The notes under the pieces are model-generated. The model ran no database searches, had not been told where the DNA came from, and was given only the letters and a program-made list of their open reading frames with translations. From positions 41,166,792-41,230,791 of the forward strand of contig CM077821.1 in NCBI GenBank assembly GCA_039720395.1: 64,000 nt of DNA, read 5' to 3'. Shown in pieces: positions 34,979 through 47,187 of the stretch. Positions within the stretch are counted from its first letter, which is position 1; the number at the start of each line of letters is the position of its first letter. This DNA comes from Liquidambar formosana (taxonomy: Eukaryota > Streptophyta > Magnoliopsida > Saxifragales > Altingiaceae). Position numbers and translations under genes: made by a program.

Positions 34979-35100
34979 GAGCTAGTCTAATAGTAAAGGA
35001 GGGTGAAAAAAAGATAAAAAGTAGAATAGGTTAGGGATTCCAACCCCTCCTAAGGTACCCTAAAAAAATAAAAAAAGAAAAAAAAGGAAAAAAGGGGAGG
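34979..35100 (+). mobile_element. tRNA-derived SINE, copy 1
   Basis: GAGCTAGTCTAATAGTAAAG fits a Pol III A box, and GGGATTCCAACCCC about 50 bp later is B-box-like. Then comes TACCCTAAAAAAATAAAAAAAG as an A-rich tail. It shares head, spacing and the TACCC-A-rich tail with the copy at 36074, so both belong to one SINE family. Confidence 0.65.
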
Positions 35101-35303
35101 AAAAATGGCTGACCAAAAGGCCTTCAAACATTTAGGGGTTTGGGGCCTTTAAACGTCTAGGATTGTAGGGCCTGTAAGTTGCAACAATAGGCCTAAAACC
35201 TACTCCAGCGATTTTCTCATTTTACAGGCCCAAACTAATGACCACTTCAAGTGTATGTACCTTTACTAGTTTACTCCACTAGAGGCTTTTGGCTTACTCT
35301 ATA

Positions 35304-36044
35304 GAGCATCTCCAATGATGTGAGTTAAATTATTTCTATTATTTCTATTTTAGTATATGCTATAGTGTCAAATGTTATAATTTAGTACAAAGTACTCTAA
35401 TGGTGCAAATGACATAATATGCTATTTTTTGCCACGACTTGAATTCTCTCCACTTTTTATAAACTACCAACTACTATCTTCCAATCTCCATTGTTTCAAC
35501 AAAATAAAAAAAATAATTAAAAAAATAATAATTGACAAGTATGTTGGGGAAATTGAGATGCTTGAAAGCAAGTATATACTTAAGGTTGATCAAGATGAAC
35601 CCAAAATTGTGATTCCACAAATTATAGGTCCTTGTAATTAAGATGGTGAGTGGGACGAATGGGCTAAAAAAAATGGTATGTTTTCTGCTTTTTTTTTTTA
35701 ATATATTATTTTATATATATTATATATAAGATTTCAGTATTATTTTTGAAAATATTGTATATTATTTATAGGCTGGTTAGTTATTGAGAAAATTTTGAAA
35801 GAGAAATGGAGGAAGAGAAATATTGTATTTTTCATAGTTGCTATGTATTTGGTTGTTGAAAAATGAAAGAAGGAAAGTTGACATGGTAAATATAACAATA
35901 GCTCACCCTTGTGCTATATTTGGCACACATATGAGCTATTGCTATTTTTAGCACAGGTTTTTAGTATACCATTGGAGCAGCCCAACTTATGCTAAATGCT
36001 ATAATGTCAATAGTACAGGTTATAGTTCACCGCTAGAAATGTTC
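35304..36044. mobile_element. MITE with GAGCATCTCCAAT-type ends
   Basis: The left end reads GAGCATCTCCAATG and the right end reversed GAACATTTCTAGCGGTG, a diverged inverted repeat. The interior has mirrored GTGCTAAAAATAGC-like blocks. GAGCATCTCCAA ends are common in PIF/Harbinger-derived MITEs of plants. The flanking triplets (ATA and TTA) do not match exactly, so the boundaries may be off by a base. No transposase is encoded. Confidence 0.55.
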
Positions 36045-36073
36045 TTAGAGATTCTTCAGATAATTAAGCCATT

Positions 36074-36185
36074 GGAGTTAGTCCAAGGATGAGGAAGGGC
36101 GGGTAAAAAAAGTAGGAGTAAGATAAGTTAAGGGTTCAAATCCCTTCCACTATACCCAAAGATAAAATAAAAAAAAAGAAAGGAA
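36074..36185 (+). mobile_element. tRNA-derived SINE, copy 2
   Basis: GGAGTTAGTCCAAGGATGAG (A box), GGGTTCAAATCCC (a near-perfect B box) and TATACCCAAAGATAAAATAA followed by poly(A). It matches the copy at 34979 in layout. It lies about 30 bp outside the right end of the 35304-36044 MITE. Confidence 0.75.
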
Positions 36186-36919
36186 ATTTATGGGAAAACC
36201 TAGCATCATTAACACACCCAAGAAACCAAGTAAACTTCTTCTGCAAGCACTAGCCAGCCGTTCCATTAATAACTTTGTACAAGGCTACAATGCTACACTC
36301 CCATGAAAGGCTAATACTGATAAAATCTAGGCTGAATCACCTTTATACTTAAAAATGCCCCCATTTTTTTTTTTTTTTTTTTTGTCTAACACTTTGTCTA
36401 CTGCCCTCCATGCTTTATTCTCTGTTTCTTTAACTTCTTCAATACTCAATATCAAGCAGAAATGGAGACCGCTTTAGTCCAATCGAGGCTTTATCAAAAT
36501 CCTTCCAATTCGGCTCTTTAGATCCTCCCTCAGGAAGTCAGACCTTCTGCACTTCAAGAGGCACCTCGTAGGTGGCAGCTAGCTTGTGCTCTAATTGATT
36601 ACTGCCACAATGCATGATTTATTTGCAGTTTTATAATTGTCTGTTTGAAGTTTTAGGAAAAATTATGGAAAATGTATATGGGTTATTTTATTTATTTATT
36701 ATTTTAAAAAATAGACAAAGTCAAACCCTACTTTTTTATTTTATTTTATTTTTTTGGTTTGCTTTTCATAATACATTTTTTTATATCATCTAGCTATTGG
36801 TACATCTATAACCACAAACTTGTATAGTTTGACTTTGTCCATCATTACAAAAGCCACACACATTTTCGCAAATTTCCTACTTAATGCTTAATTACAATGT
36901 ATGAACATGATTTTATATT
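36186..36919. other. Intergenic, no gene recognised
   Basis: AT-rich with a long poly-T at 36365-36383. Nothing recognisable. Confidence 0.4.
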
Positions 36920-37870
36920 AAACACGGACAGAAGTAAATTACTCGTTTAGTTTCGCAATATCATAATAATTAAACTAATCCATACTTGTATTACTTACTA
37001 AATTTCTATTGGCTTTTGAGTATAGAAAATACTAAATCCACTGGAGAAATCTATACACTTCATTTAGTTGATGTGGCAAATGGAAAACTAACAATAAATA
37101 AGAAAGTGGAGTCCCCTTATTTTATTTTTTTTTTTATTAACGTATAGAAGGATATATAGCTAGCACATTAAAAGTCATCTAGTGGATAAAGCCGGCAAAA
37201 ATATCAAATAAATGTAGCAACACTGGCCTTTAAATATTACAATGCTACACAAAAAATATTGAAAAAGGATAATTTTGAAGCTTTCTCATAAAGTCCGTCA
37301 TTTACTAGATGAAAAATTATCTAAAAAGGGACATGTCTCCTCTTTCTTTATAAAAGGCATTGAACGCCTACTACCAAGATAGGCATGATTATTGATAATT
37401 GTAAGTGGAAAACAAACCATAAAGAGATAGAATAAGATTAACAACAATTGATGCTAGATGCACTAGCAATGAAAACTATGGGTTTTTTTTTTGGTCAACA
37501 AGGGTATCCAATGCTTTGCCTCAACTAATCCTTGGACATGTGCAGTCCCCCCCCCCACCCCCCGTCCCACACACATCGAGTATTACTAGGTCATTCAAGC
37601 TTTGAGGTAGTCCCAAAGGGGATTAACGCTTTCGTGGAATTTTGAACACTCGACCTACGCTTTCTAAGACACTTATCAAGACTTGACTTGCCATTAGACT
37701 AACCCCTTGTGGTTGATGAAAACTATGGTTAAAACACTACAACGGTGAGGATTGCCCAAGAATTTTTTTTTAATAACACGTGACTTTCAATTGATTTAAT
37801 TACAATTATAACTTTTACGTTTTATTACAATGAATAAAAGAATTTAAAACAATCTAGGAAATGTGAAGAA
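36920..37870 (+). repeat. Diverged segmental duplication, copy A (promoter-like)
   Basis: This segment is homologous to 39075-39710. Shared blocks include GCAATATCATAATA, AATGGAAAACTA, AAAGTCCGTCATTTACTAGA, CTCTTTCTTTATAAAA (TATA-like), a GATTATTGATAAT block and ACAACAATTGATGCTAGATG. Downstream of the TATA, both copies have an ATG starting MLDALAM. Copy A is interrupted by a SINE at 37482-37715. It looks like the duplicated 5' end of an unidentified gene whose body is gone. Confidence 0.65.
37482..37715 (-). mobile_element. SINE (Au-like) with 13-bp target duplication
   Basis: On the minus strand it starts ACAAGGGGTTAGTCTAATGG (A box) with GAGTGTTCAAAATTCC (B-box region) about 50 bp later, and ends in poly(A). 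ATGAAAACTATGG flanks it at 37469-37481 and 37716-37728. The duplicated paralogue at 39.6 kb lacks the insert and shows the empty site, which confirms the boundaries. The body also holds a long C-rich run (about 37546-37562). Confidence 0.85.
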
Positions 37871-37889
37871 TGAATATATATATTTTTTT

Positions 37890-38012
37890 TAACAATATAA
37901 TTTCCCATTGTTCTAATTGGACTTTGATTGTATTGTCCACATTGAGGAACATTAGAGTGCACATTCTCCTTGCATTCACTAATATCTTAAAACCATTTAC
38001 CAATATGTATGC

Positions 38013-38049
<37 letters not shown>
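37890..38049. repeat. Repeat unit ending in (TA)n, copy 1
   Basis: Homologous to 42408-42542. Both contain GACAATATAATTT or AACAATATAATTT, then TCTCCTTGCATTCACTAATA, ACCATTTACC and a terminal (TA)n (here about 38018-38047). What follows the (TA)n differs between the copies. Confidence 0.75.
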
Positions 38050-38050
<1 letters not shown>

Positions 38051-38340
38051 TCCTATTTTTATAAGGTTAATCTAACCTAACTTTGCGTTAAGTCACCCTT
38101 CAAAACTCAACTTGTGTCTTGAATTTTGCAAAGCCAACAATTGGATTAGATCTACTTCATATGAAGGTGCATGCCAAAAATCAAGTTAATCCAATATTAA
38201 GAATTGCTTCATCCATAAATATCCAAAATGAGTGATTGTCCTTGAATAACAAATGTAAGTTTTGGATCGAATAGCAATCAATTTTGGATCAACTTGATTT
38301 TCGGCATGCATCACGTACCTACATGATAAGGTTATCAAAA
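38050..38340. mobile_element. Partial second copy of the 30931 foldback MITE
   Basis: GTCCTATTTTTATAAGGTTA followed by AATTGGATTA, TTCATCCATAAATAT, AGCAATCAAT and GATCAACTTGATTTTCGGCAT blocks match 30931-31215 in order. The right inverted repeat present in the first copy is missing, so this one is truncated or decayed. Confidence 0.7.
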
Positions 38341-39074
38341 AATCAATGTTACTTTGATCTCCTAGCTCCATACATTGTTAGTAAAATATGGAACAGGTAA
38401 CTACATCATAAAATATGTACAGAATATAATTTGATTTCATTTTTTAAAAATATGATGAAAAGTAAAACATAAAAAAATAGAAACGGGAAAAATATGGATA
38501 CGTGCATATGAGGGTATAATATGAATTTTAATAAAAAGTCTGGGACCAAAAATACGAGAAAATATGTTATTCTTTCATTCAGTATATTACTATTAATCAC
38601 CATTTTTATCTTATTTTATTAAAAAAAATTATAAATTATTGTTTAACGATCAATTATATTTAAAATAGTAATCAAATAAACTCGTTTTTTCTTCTTCTTC
38701 TTCTTCTTCTTCCCTTTCTATTTTTTTTTTTTTTTTTTTTTTTTGGCTTAGGAGAGTGGAGGAATTCGACTAAGAAGATATTCAATTAATAACTCAATTT
38801 TTGTCCTAACATCATATGAAACATGGTCTATATATATGGCAAAAGAGTATATCCAATCATGCAATCCATAACAAACCCTAACAGATTAAATAGAGAGATA
38901 GAAATTTATAATAAAAAAAGAAAAAAATTTAGATCTTGATTTCACAAAATAAAGATAAAAATTTGAAAATTTTAAATATTGGTAGTGGTGTCATTGATGA
39001 TTGTAGTAGTGTTTGCTAGTGTTACAATTAAAACCATTATAAATGGAATACGTCAAAGTTTTAATAAGTGTGAA

Positions 39075-39710
39075 ACACACCGATAAGAACAGAAAAATTG
39101 CTAGCTTAGTTTTGCAATATCATAATAGTAAAATAAATCCATAATTATTGCGTACTTATTAAATTTATTTTAACTTTTGAATATGGAAAATATTAAAGTT
39201 ACTAGAAAAATCTACACACTTCTTTTACTTGATGGGGCAAATGGAAAACTAGCAATAAATTAGAAAGTTCAAGTCTTTTTTTGTCTTTTTTTCTTTTTGA
39301 ACATAAAGAAGAAGGATAGTCCATTCCACGTCATCTGATAGATAAAACCAACAAAAACATTCTGTGGATGCAGCAACTCTTTAAATATTATAGTGCTGCA
39401 CAAAAATATTAAAAAAAGCTTCCTTGTAAAGTCCGTCATTTACTAGAAGAAGAATTATATATCTAGAAGGGCCACCTATCCTCTTTCTTTATAAAAAGCA
39501 GCAAACGCTCACAACCAAGATAAGAATGATTATTGATAATCATAAGTGAAAAGAATGCCCTAAAGAGGTAGAATAAGAGTAACAACAATTGATGCTAGAT
39601 GCGCTAGCGATGGAAAAGATGGTTGGAACACTACGACAGTAAGTATTGCTAACAATTTTGTTACGTTCTAATACAATGATAAAAGACTTTGAACTATCCA
39701 GGAAATTTGA
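39075..39710 (+). repeat. Diverged segmental duplication, copy B (promoter-like)
   Basis: Counterpart of 36920-37870 without the SINE. It has the TATA-like TTCTTTATAAAAAGCAG near 39486 and, about 100 bp later, an ATG starting MLDALAMEKMVGTLR. A perfect splice donor GTAAGT follows at 39639, and copy A has GTGAGG at the matching place. This suggests a first coding exon of a formerly duplicated gene. I recognise no downstream exon. Confidence 0.55.
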
Positions 39711-42407
39711 AGAAAAGGTTTTGAAATTTCTTAGATTGAATCTAAATTTTTATTGCAATTTGAAAATTATAATACAAAAAATAGGAATTTTTATTCCATC
39801 AGTGATGTCTATTAAATCCATGAAATTGTCAGGGTTTTTGTAGATGTGCTTTTAAGGATTTAAGAAAGATCTATAATATATTTAAATTTATTTTAGTACT
39901 TAAAAATATGATCCTAAATATTTATAATGGGAAAAGTCTTTTATTTTATATGATTTCTTATATTGAAATCTTAAATCTTTTTTATTTTCGTTTCTTTGAT
40001 TTTTTAATTTTTGATTTGTGTTGGCTTCACTTTCAACAAGGTACATAGGATGTGCCTCTTTTTGCACCTCTTTTTGCTAGATCTGCTTCCTTAATATCAA
40101 ATCATTGATGATTTGAAGTAAAAGGAAATTCATCCATTACACAATGATTGGATTAAAAATTTATTCACTCATTTAAATTGATTGATTTAATTATATAAAA
40201 TTATAACAAATGAGTTTGTATTTGAAAGTAGTAGATTTTAAAATTATATATATTTATTTCATGTTGTGTGAAGAACGATATTATAGTCACAAAGCATTAT
40301 TTAATTTTCAAAAATTATGACAAGAAATAATATGAAATAAGCATTAAAGGTTAATTCTTACTTCGTACATTTTTTTTTTCCCTGATGGTAGATGTTGGTA
40401 TGGAGGAAATTTCTTTGACAAACGGCTAAATGTATTATACAATGCGATCATGGTGGAAAGATGCATTCAGAATCAGATCAGCGATTTACCAAAATATAAT
40501 GTTGAATGGCCCCACGATCAAATTGCATGACTAAGCTGGTATATCTTTGACCCACTTCCTAATTATGTAACTCAATCAATTTATCATGTATGGCGGTTAT
40601 GTAAGTTTTTTTTATTAATGAATCTATAAAAATAAGAGGATCACAAATGCTTATTATTATACTTTCTAATAATGAGTAGATTAATTTATCCTTTGGAAAA
40701 TAAAGAAATTATATACTTATGGCAAACTGAGGTTGTCATCCTTTTTATTAGTTTTTTTATTATGATTTATTCAAAAAAGCAATAAAGAGCCTGGTTGAAA
40801 ATTGATTAGGAAAATACTTCTTGCCAAGATCTTATTATAAATAGATTAGAAGATGATTATCAAAATTTTAATTTGTATATTGAACCACATTGTACTCTTG
40901 CTCTAAATTTGTAATTACATGTCTATATTCTATCTTTGGCATTATGTTTAGTGTGCAGGTTGCATCCTACTAGATTCAGGTAGGAACACAGAAGAAATAT
41001 TATGTAATAACTAGTCGTATGTATCTATAGAAACATGACGTGATCGAGAAAAAAAAAATGTAATCCTAACTATATACGAAACATCATCGATGCAAGAAAG
41101 TTGAAAAGAACCACCTGAGGTTGCAAAGATGTAAAATCCAATTAATGAAATAAAATATAGATGAGTCTATGAAAAAAAAATGAAAATGTATGAGAAATAT
41201 TGATGGAGAAACAATGAAACAAATTAAGAGAAATTTGAAAAAAAATAAAAATAAAAATTGTTGTTATAGGAAAGAATTGATTGTCTTACACAATCCTCAG
41301 AAACAATTCACACCTATGGTAGTCTTTTTTAAAGAACAACATCTAGAAAATCATGCAGTCTAATATGCCTTCATTATGTAACCAAAGTTCTATCAATTAT
41401 TATATATTACATGTTTTAAAAAAGGAAGAATATACATAATTTTGAAAAAATATATATAAAATAAAATAAAAGCTAATAAAACTAATTATAATCTTATATT
41501 TTTATAAATTAGATATAACTTTGGACTATCATTATATAATTAGTTTGATGTTATAGATTGGCCTATAATTACATCAATTGAGCACGTGTTATCTATAGTG
41601 TTTTTTTCATATGTGTGAAATCAACTTGATTCCAACTTCTCCGTGTAATTCGATCATTAGTATTTATGAATTAACTTCAAATGTTCAACAACAAAAATTA
41701 AAGGTATATTGTTAGGACCACATAGAAACATACTGTATATTACATAAATTTTATCAAGATCCTACCAACATTCTATTATGCTCAGAATTTTTATAGTAGT
41801 TTACCTTCACTTAGACATAATGTGTGTGTGTATCGAAGAAATTGCGCATGTGCATATGTAAATGTGGTTATGAAAGAATGCTTTCTTGTGGGTTAAGACA
41901 ACATTATCTATTATATTTTGTTTCATGGAAAGTAATCAAATCTCTTATTATAAAATATCTAGTTGAAATCAATTCTATTGAGTAACAATATTTAAGTTGA
42001 CTATCTATTAGATTTAATCTTTATGGATGAGTAACATGCGTGTGGTACAATTCCCAATGCATGGTGCTGATGTAACTTACATCAACACATATTTACAATA
42101 TCAGACGTCCTACTAATCTTCAAGCCAATACATGCTCAACCTAAATATTGTTATTCAATAGAATTGATTGTTTTTTGCATTAGTTTAAACTAATACATGA
42201 GTAATTAATAGCCATCTAAGAAAAAATATATCGATAGCCTAACTTTTGAAATATGAAAACCTAGTTGGGATCTTATCTCCCAGGGAAACATGGCATAAGG
42301 CAGTCTATTGTGGAAGCCATGCAATTGCCACCATAAGAATCAATCAATGGATATATATCTTGATTATGATTTATTTATTAAAATGGATGATTCATTTTTT
42401 TTTTTTT
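39711..42407. other. Long AT-rich gene-free stretch
   Basis: I see no supported gene, RNA or intact element. Short frames near 40430-40600 (WWKDAFRIRS) could be a transposon or gene remnant but are too short to name. Confidence 0.45.
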
Positions 42408-42542
42408 TTTGACAATATAATTTCTCATCTTTTTTATGTGACTATTAATATTGTCTAGATCGATTGAGGAGCCTTAGAGTATACGCATTCTCCTTGCATT
42501 CACTAATATCTAAAAACCATTTACCTATATATATATATATAT
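42408..42542. repeat. Repeat unit ending in (TA)n, copy 2
   Basis: Homologue of 37890-38049, including TCTCCTTGCATTCACTAATA and the closing (TA)n. Here the (TA)n is followed by a different TIR element from the one in copy 1. Confidence 0.75.
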
Positions 42543-43866
42543 GGGATAGGATCTAGGGACATAAAGAAAAACACAAATTTTGACACAAATTATAAGCTCT
42601 TAGATTGAGAGAGATCTAAGGGTGGAGATTAGATTTGACATGGACATTACTTAAGTGATGGATGAGATGGCACTTGACATGGCACATTAAAAAAAATAAA
42701 AATAAAAACAAAATAAATAAATAAAAACCCAAAATGTATTTCAAAACCCGATCCATATCTCTTACTCTCGTTCTCATTCCTAGGGTTCACTAAACCACGA
42801 TGGCAGAAGTTGACGCCAATATTAACAGAGGACGACGAGGGCAACAATGAAGGTGAAAGCCAGACAGCGGAAAGAAGAATCTCAATTGAGTAAAATTCAT
42901 TTTATAGATCTCAAAATGGTTGATATTTCAAAATAAAAGAAAAGCCAATGTTCAATTCAAGACATGGAAATTTTGAACTAAAAAAGAAAAAGGAAAATTC
43001 AAGACATGACAATGTCACAAGAATTAAGAAAACTCACAGCTGTTTATTCTTACACAAAATTTCACTTCATTCCCATCATCACCACAAATCATAAGCACCT
43101 TGGAACATTATACATTTATGAACTAAAAATAAAATAATATTAAAGCTTTTGCTTCCAAAGAAACACAAGTCTAGCCCCCGACAAATTGGAATTAGGATAA
43201 AAAATGGAAAATGGAACATGACTATAGTTGGATCGCTAGCAACAAAATCACTTTTCCATTGCACGATATCACTTAGATTTCCATTGGAGAACCTTGACTT
43301 TGATTTTTGCTATGGTGAGAGATGGCCTTAGTTGGAGAATAGCAGGAGCTTTTACCACTCTGCTCCAACTCTTTTCATGCCTTCCTAGAGAGAGTTTCAT
43401 CAGAATCCTTCCTATCCTACCATTATTGTCCTAGCCGCCATGGTCTGCCTGCGCTGTCATCACACTGCCTTCACCATCATCTCACTTCTTGGGTATATTT
43501 GAACCCAAAGCTAGCGTTTAGTGAGAGGATAACAATGAGAGAGTGCAGATGATCATGCCATCGTTACAGTTGTTGCATCACTGCCGTCCAACTATATATT
43601 GCCGTCATCCAACCATCCAATCAATGCTAGCTAGCTAGGGTTGTGTTCATGAGATTGAGAAAGAAGAGATGGATCGGGTTTTGTTTTGATTTTGATTTTG
43701 ATTTTTTTAAAAAAAAAAAATTGGGCCATGTTCAGCGCCATTTCATCTATCACTTAAGTAATGTCCATGTCAGCTCTAATCTCCACTATTAGATCTCCTT
43801 CAATCTAAGAGCTTATAATTTGTGTCAAAATTTGTGTTTTTCTTTATGTCCTTGGATATATCCTAT

Positions 43867-43869
<3 letters not shown>
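42543..43869. mobile_element. TIR element with about 150-bp inverted repeats, flanked by (TA)n
   Basis: The left end begins GGGATAGGATCTAGGGACAT and the right end, reversed, GGGATAGGATATATCCAAGG. Both then run through AAGAAAAACACAAATTTTGA, CACAAATTATAAGCTCTTAG and TGACATGGACATTACTTAAG with few differences. (TA)n tracts lie at both outer edges (about 42525-42542 and 43870-43902). The interior of about 1 kb encodes no recognisable protein. The youthful TIRs suggest recent activity of the family. Confidence 0.8.
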
Positions 43870-43904
<35 letters not shown>

Positions 43905-44226
43905 TACCATCATTATTGGATTTAATGTGTAATAAGCTAGAGACATAAATATTACATCCTCCAAGAATCTCACTACCATGATATAATATTTAAACCTATC
44001 ATTAATATTATTAGGTTGTCCTCCTACTGCCAACAATAAAATTAAAATCTCTTACTCAACATCATAATATCAAAATCTTCACTTATAGATTTCTTAACCT
44101 AAATACATAACTTTCATAATTAATAATATCTAAAACTACAATTATTACCATATCTAGTCCTTTTTACAAATCTACCTCCAAAATAGAAATATTTTTGTTC
44201 GATCTTATCTCTCGCCTACTCTACTC

Positions 44227-44234
44227 TATAAATA
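44227..44234 (+). promoter_or_regulatory. TATA box of the MADS-box gene
   Basis: TATAAATA about 140 bp before the MADS start codon, preceded by CT-rich sequence. Position and sequence fit a plant core promoter. Confidence 0.55.
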
Positions 44235-44367
44235 CACTCTTGAGTGTTTATAGAGCATGACATATCTTTCATAGTTTCATATTAACATTTTTATTCAATC
44301 TTATCTCTCTCCTCTAAAATCTCTCTCCCCTAAAACAGTAACATTTTTGTTTTCTAAAACTTTAACC

Positions 44368-45236
44368 ATGGCTAGGAAGAAGGTTAAACTTGCATGGATC
44401 GTGAACAACAATGAGAGGAAAGCCTGCCTAAAGAAAAGGAGGGCGGGGTTAATGAAGAAGGTGGCTGAGCTAAGCATTCTCTGTGGGATCGAGGCTTGCA
44501 TTGTCATCTTCAGTCCCGATGAAGTTGAGCCTGTGTGTTGGCCATCCCAAGTAGGAGCTAAACAAGTGCTAGAAAGGTTTTTTGGGTTGCCAGAAATAGA
44601 ACAGAGTAAGAAAATGACGACCCAAGAAACCTACTGTAACGAAAGAATGGCCAAACTGCAGGAGAAATTCAACAAGCACGAGAGGATAACCAAGAAATGG
44701 AGATGAACCAAATCATGAATCAAATCTCTCATGGTAGGTCCTATAAAGAACTTAACTTGAGGGAAGCGAATGGTTTGGCCTAGCTTGATGGGCACGAAGT
44801 TAAAGGAGGTCATGATAAGGCTACAGTACTCTGAACAAATTCCTTCTCCACCTCCAACTTCTCCTCTTCTTCCTCCTCAAAGGGTGACGGCAGATGAAGT
44901 GGGCCATGTCGGAGGCAGGGGCCTAGAACGAAGGACTTCCATGGAGTCTTTTGATTGGGATCAATGGCTCATGGAAATAATAAATTCTGACGAGAACATT
45001 GCTTAGTACTAGTGGTGCGAATGACTTGAGATTGCCTCATGGGAATACTGGTACTACCAATGATGGAAATGGTTCGACGCAACAAGAAAGAAATGTCCGA
45101 AAAAGCGGGCGATGTGGGAACTGACATGATACAATCACAACCACCAAGAAATATTGGTAGTAGCAGCAATGTCAGAAATTATATGGATCATCCAAATAAG
45201 GCTGATGAATCATGACCTTACTATCATCCTCCTTAG
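44368..45236 (+). pseudogene. Type I (M-gamma-like) MADS-box gene, broken
   Basis: From the ATG at 44368 an open frame of 112 codons covers a complete MADS domain: ARKKVKLAWI, KACLKKRRAGLMKKVAELSI, LCGIEACIVIFSP. The block EPVCWPSQVGAKQVLERF follows, as in AGL80-like M-gamma proteins, DNA-binding factors of the female gametophyte and endosperm. A TGA at 44704 ends the frame. The family's next block (MNQIMNQISHGRSYKELNL) continues in a shifted frame from about 44700 and meets a TAG in GLA*. The original frame resumes near 44786 with KLKEVMIRLQYSEQ and runs to a stop at 45004-45006. More family-like C-terminal blocks (RLPHGNTG; PYYHPP at 45216) follow in other frames. At least two shifts and one stop point to a pseudogene, though a 112-residue MADS-only protein could still be made. 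Confidence 0.8.
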
Positions 45237-47187
45237 ACGACAATGCTGGCATTTTTCTAGTTTTCTTATGTTGTCATTGGTTGATCTTTCCTCTGGACCA
45301 TGAATGTCATAATCTCTCTCTTATTTATTTATTTTTTGGAATGTAATGTTTCTCTCGTGATTATACATAATAAAACTTGTTCCATCATGTAGTGCTGGGT
45401 ATTGGTTTTTTTCTTTTTTTTTGGGGAGGAGAAAAACTTTGATATAACTGTGATATGATTAGGTGATGTCATAAGTTAATGAGAACCAAAGCAAAATGGG
45501 ATTGTCAGTATCCATTTTGGCTTCACAATTCTACTTTACTTAACCCCTATTGACTTGTGATACCACATGACCATATCACAATTACATGAAAGACTCACTC
45601 GAGGGTGTGGGGTACTATCAATTAATCCTGTAATTGATGTAATCAAATGGTTTAAATTGAACACCTGCATGCCCGCGTAATATAAATAGTATAAAAATTA
45701 ATAAAAATTCAAAAATAATGAAAGATCCGTACGTTAATGGATAATCCTGTAAAGTACATAGAAGGGGGCCCATCATACTAAGATAGGAGTTGGTCCCACT
45801 CCCTATTTTTGGACACACAAACAAAGCCTATTAAAATTCTGCATCCATAAAAATAATAAATGAGATATAAATAGAAAAAATTACAAGGTAATGATTTAAA
45901 AAGCTCATACTAACATGAAGTATGAAACATTAGTACTTGGAATTTTATTGTAAGCAAGAATTATTGCATATTAAAGATGAAATTGAATTTAATGCATGAC
46001 AGTAAGTTAATTTCTTGCGCTTACGTCAGTAAAAGCAAGTCCAATGGTAATAGGTAAAAGAAATGAAGATCTTTTCATTCAAAAAAGAAAGAAGTGTCGT
46101 TAGGTCAATAAGCCATCGCAAAAAGCAGGGAGAGAGACAAATAATGGCATGGTTGGTGGTCTTGATGGTGGTAGTTGTAATGTAATTAAAACGAATACGA
46201 TTCTGGAGATCGATTGCTGAAAAAGAAATAACAAATTAGCAGGTGGTTATAACAGGATTAATTTTTTCCCATGTAAAGAAAAAGGAGTGGTTATAACAAG
46301 ATTAAATATTTTCCCATGTAAAGAAAAAGGATTAATGAACGCTAAAGCAAACAAATCTAAGTTAATGAAAAGGGAAAAAATGAGTACCAATAGAAAAGTC
46401 AGAAAATATGGTGAAAGGCCCCATGAACAAATTGATCGCTCTTGATACCATACAGAAAAACTGAAACTCGTGGAAAAATAGCTTGAACACAATCTACTCA
46501 TTGTTGGGTTTATACAATGCGACTGAAAACAGGAAAATACATAAGAACAGAAACAAATGTAATTATGGAAACACATAAAGGAGGGAAACAAAAATCAAAT
46601 CAAAATTCCTTTTCTTTTATCCATAAAATTATTTATTTTCCATATGCTTTCCTCTTCAATACAGTTATAATATTGCATTGCTTGGCCAGATGCTTTTAAG
46701 GGGTCCAATATGAAAAACTGCCTCACCAATTTCTGCCCCTATAATCCGGTTTATCTAAAAATTCCTTACCCTAAGGAGCTAACAAAGCCCATCAATTTTC
46801 TTTAATCCCCATTTCATCACTCACCTAGTGACCTTAGGTGTGTTTTTCACACATCATAAAATTTATGCCTTTCTTCAACCTAAATGATAAATGGAAGGAT
46901 TTCTTATATCGATCAGTGGATCACCAATTGGTAGTGATTTGATTTTGCCTCATTAACCAAAGCTCGCTGGCTAGGGCCATAAACCATGATGGAAATTCCA
47001 AGCGCCGATTAAAGAGGGCACTAATTGGGTTATGCTTACCAATAAAAATATTTGGTTACATAACTAAAAGCACTGAACTAGTGCATCACGCGAGCACTTT
47101 CGTCATGTAGTTAAAAGAAATCATAAGTACTTAGTCAACTAAATCTTTATAAAAAAAAAATTTTTTTTTTAAATGATAATAATAAAA
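45237..47187. other. Intergenic, no gene recognised
   Basis: AT-rich. A short direct repeat (GTGGTTATAACAGGATTAAT / GTGGTTATAACAAGATTAAA) with TTTTCCCATGTAAAGAAAAA lies at 46240-46330. No coding potential is supported. Confidence 0.45.

Noticed and set aside
42246..42458. 70-codon plus-strand frame
   Set aside because: Ends in poly-T-coded Phe and overlaps a dispersed repeat; no homology recognised.
44770..45006. Separate 78-codon gene after the MADS frame
   Set aside because: Its KLKEVMIRLQYSEQ block is the continuation of the MADS protein, so it is part of the pseudogene.
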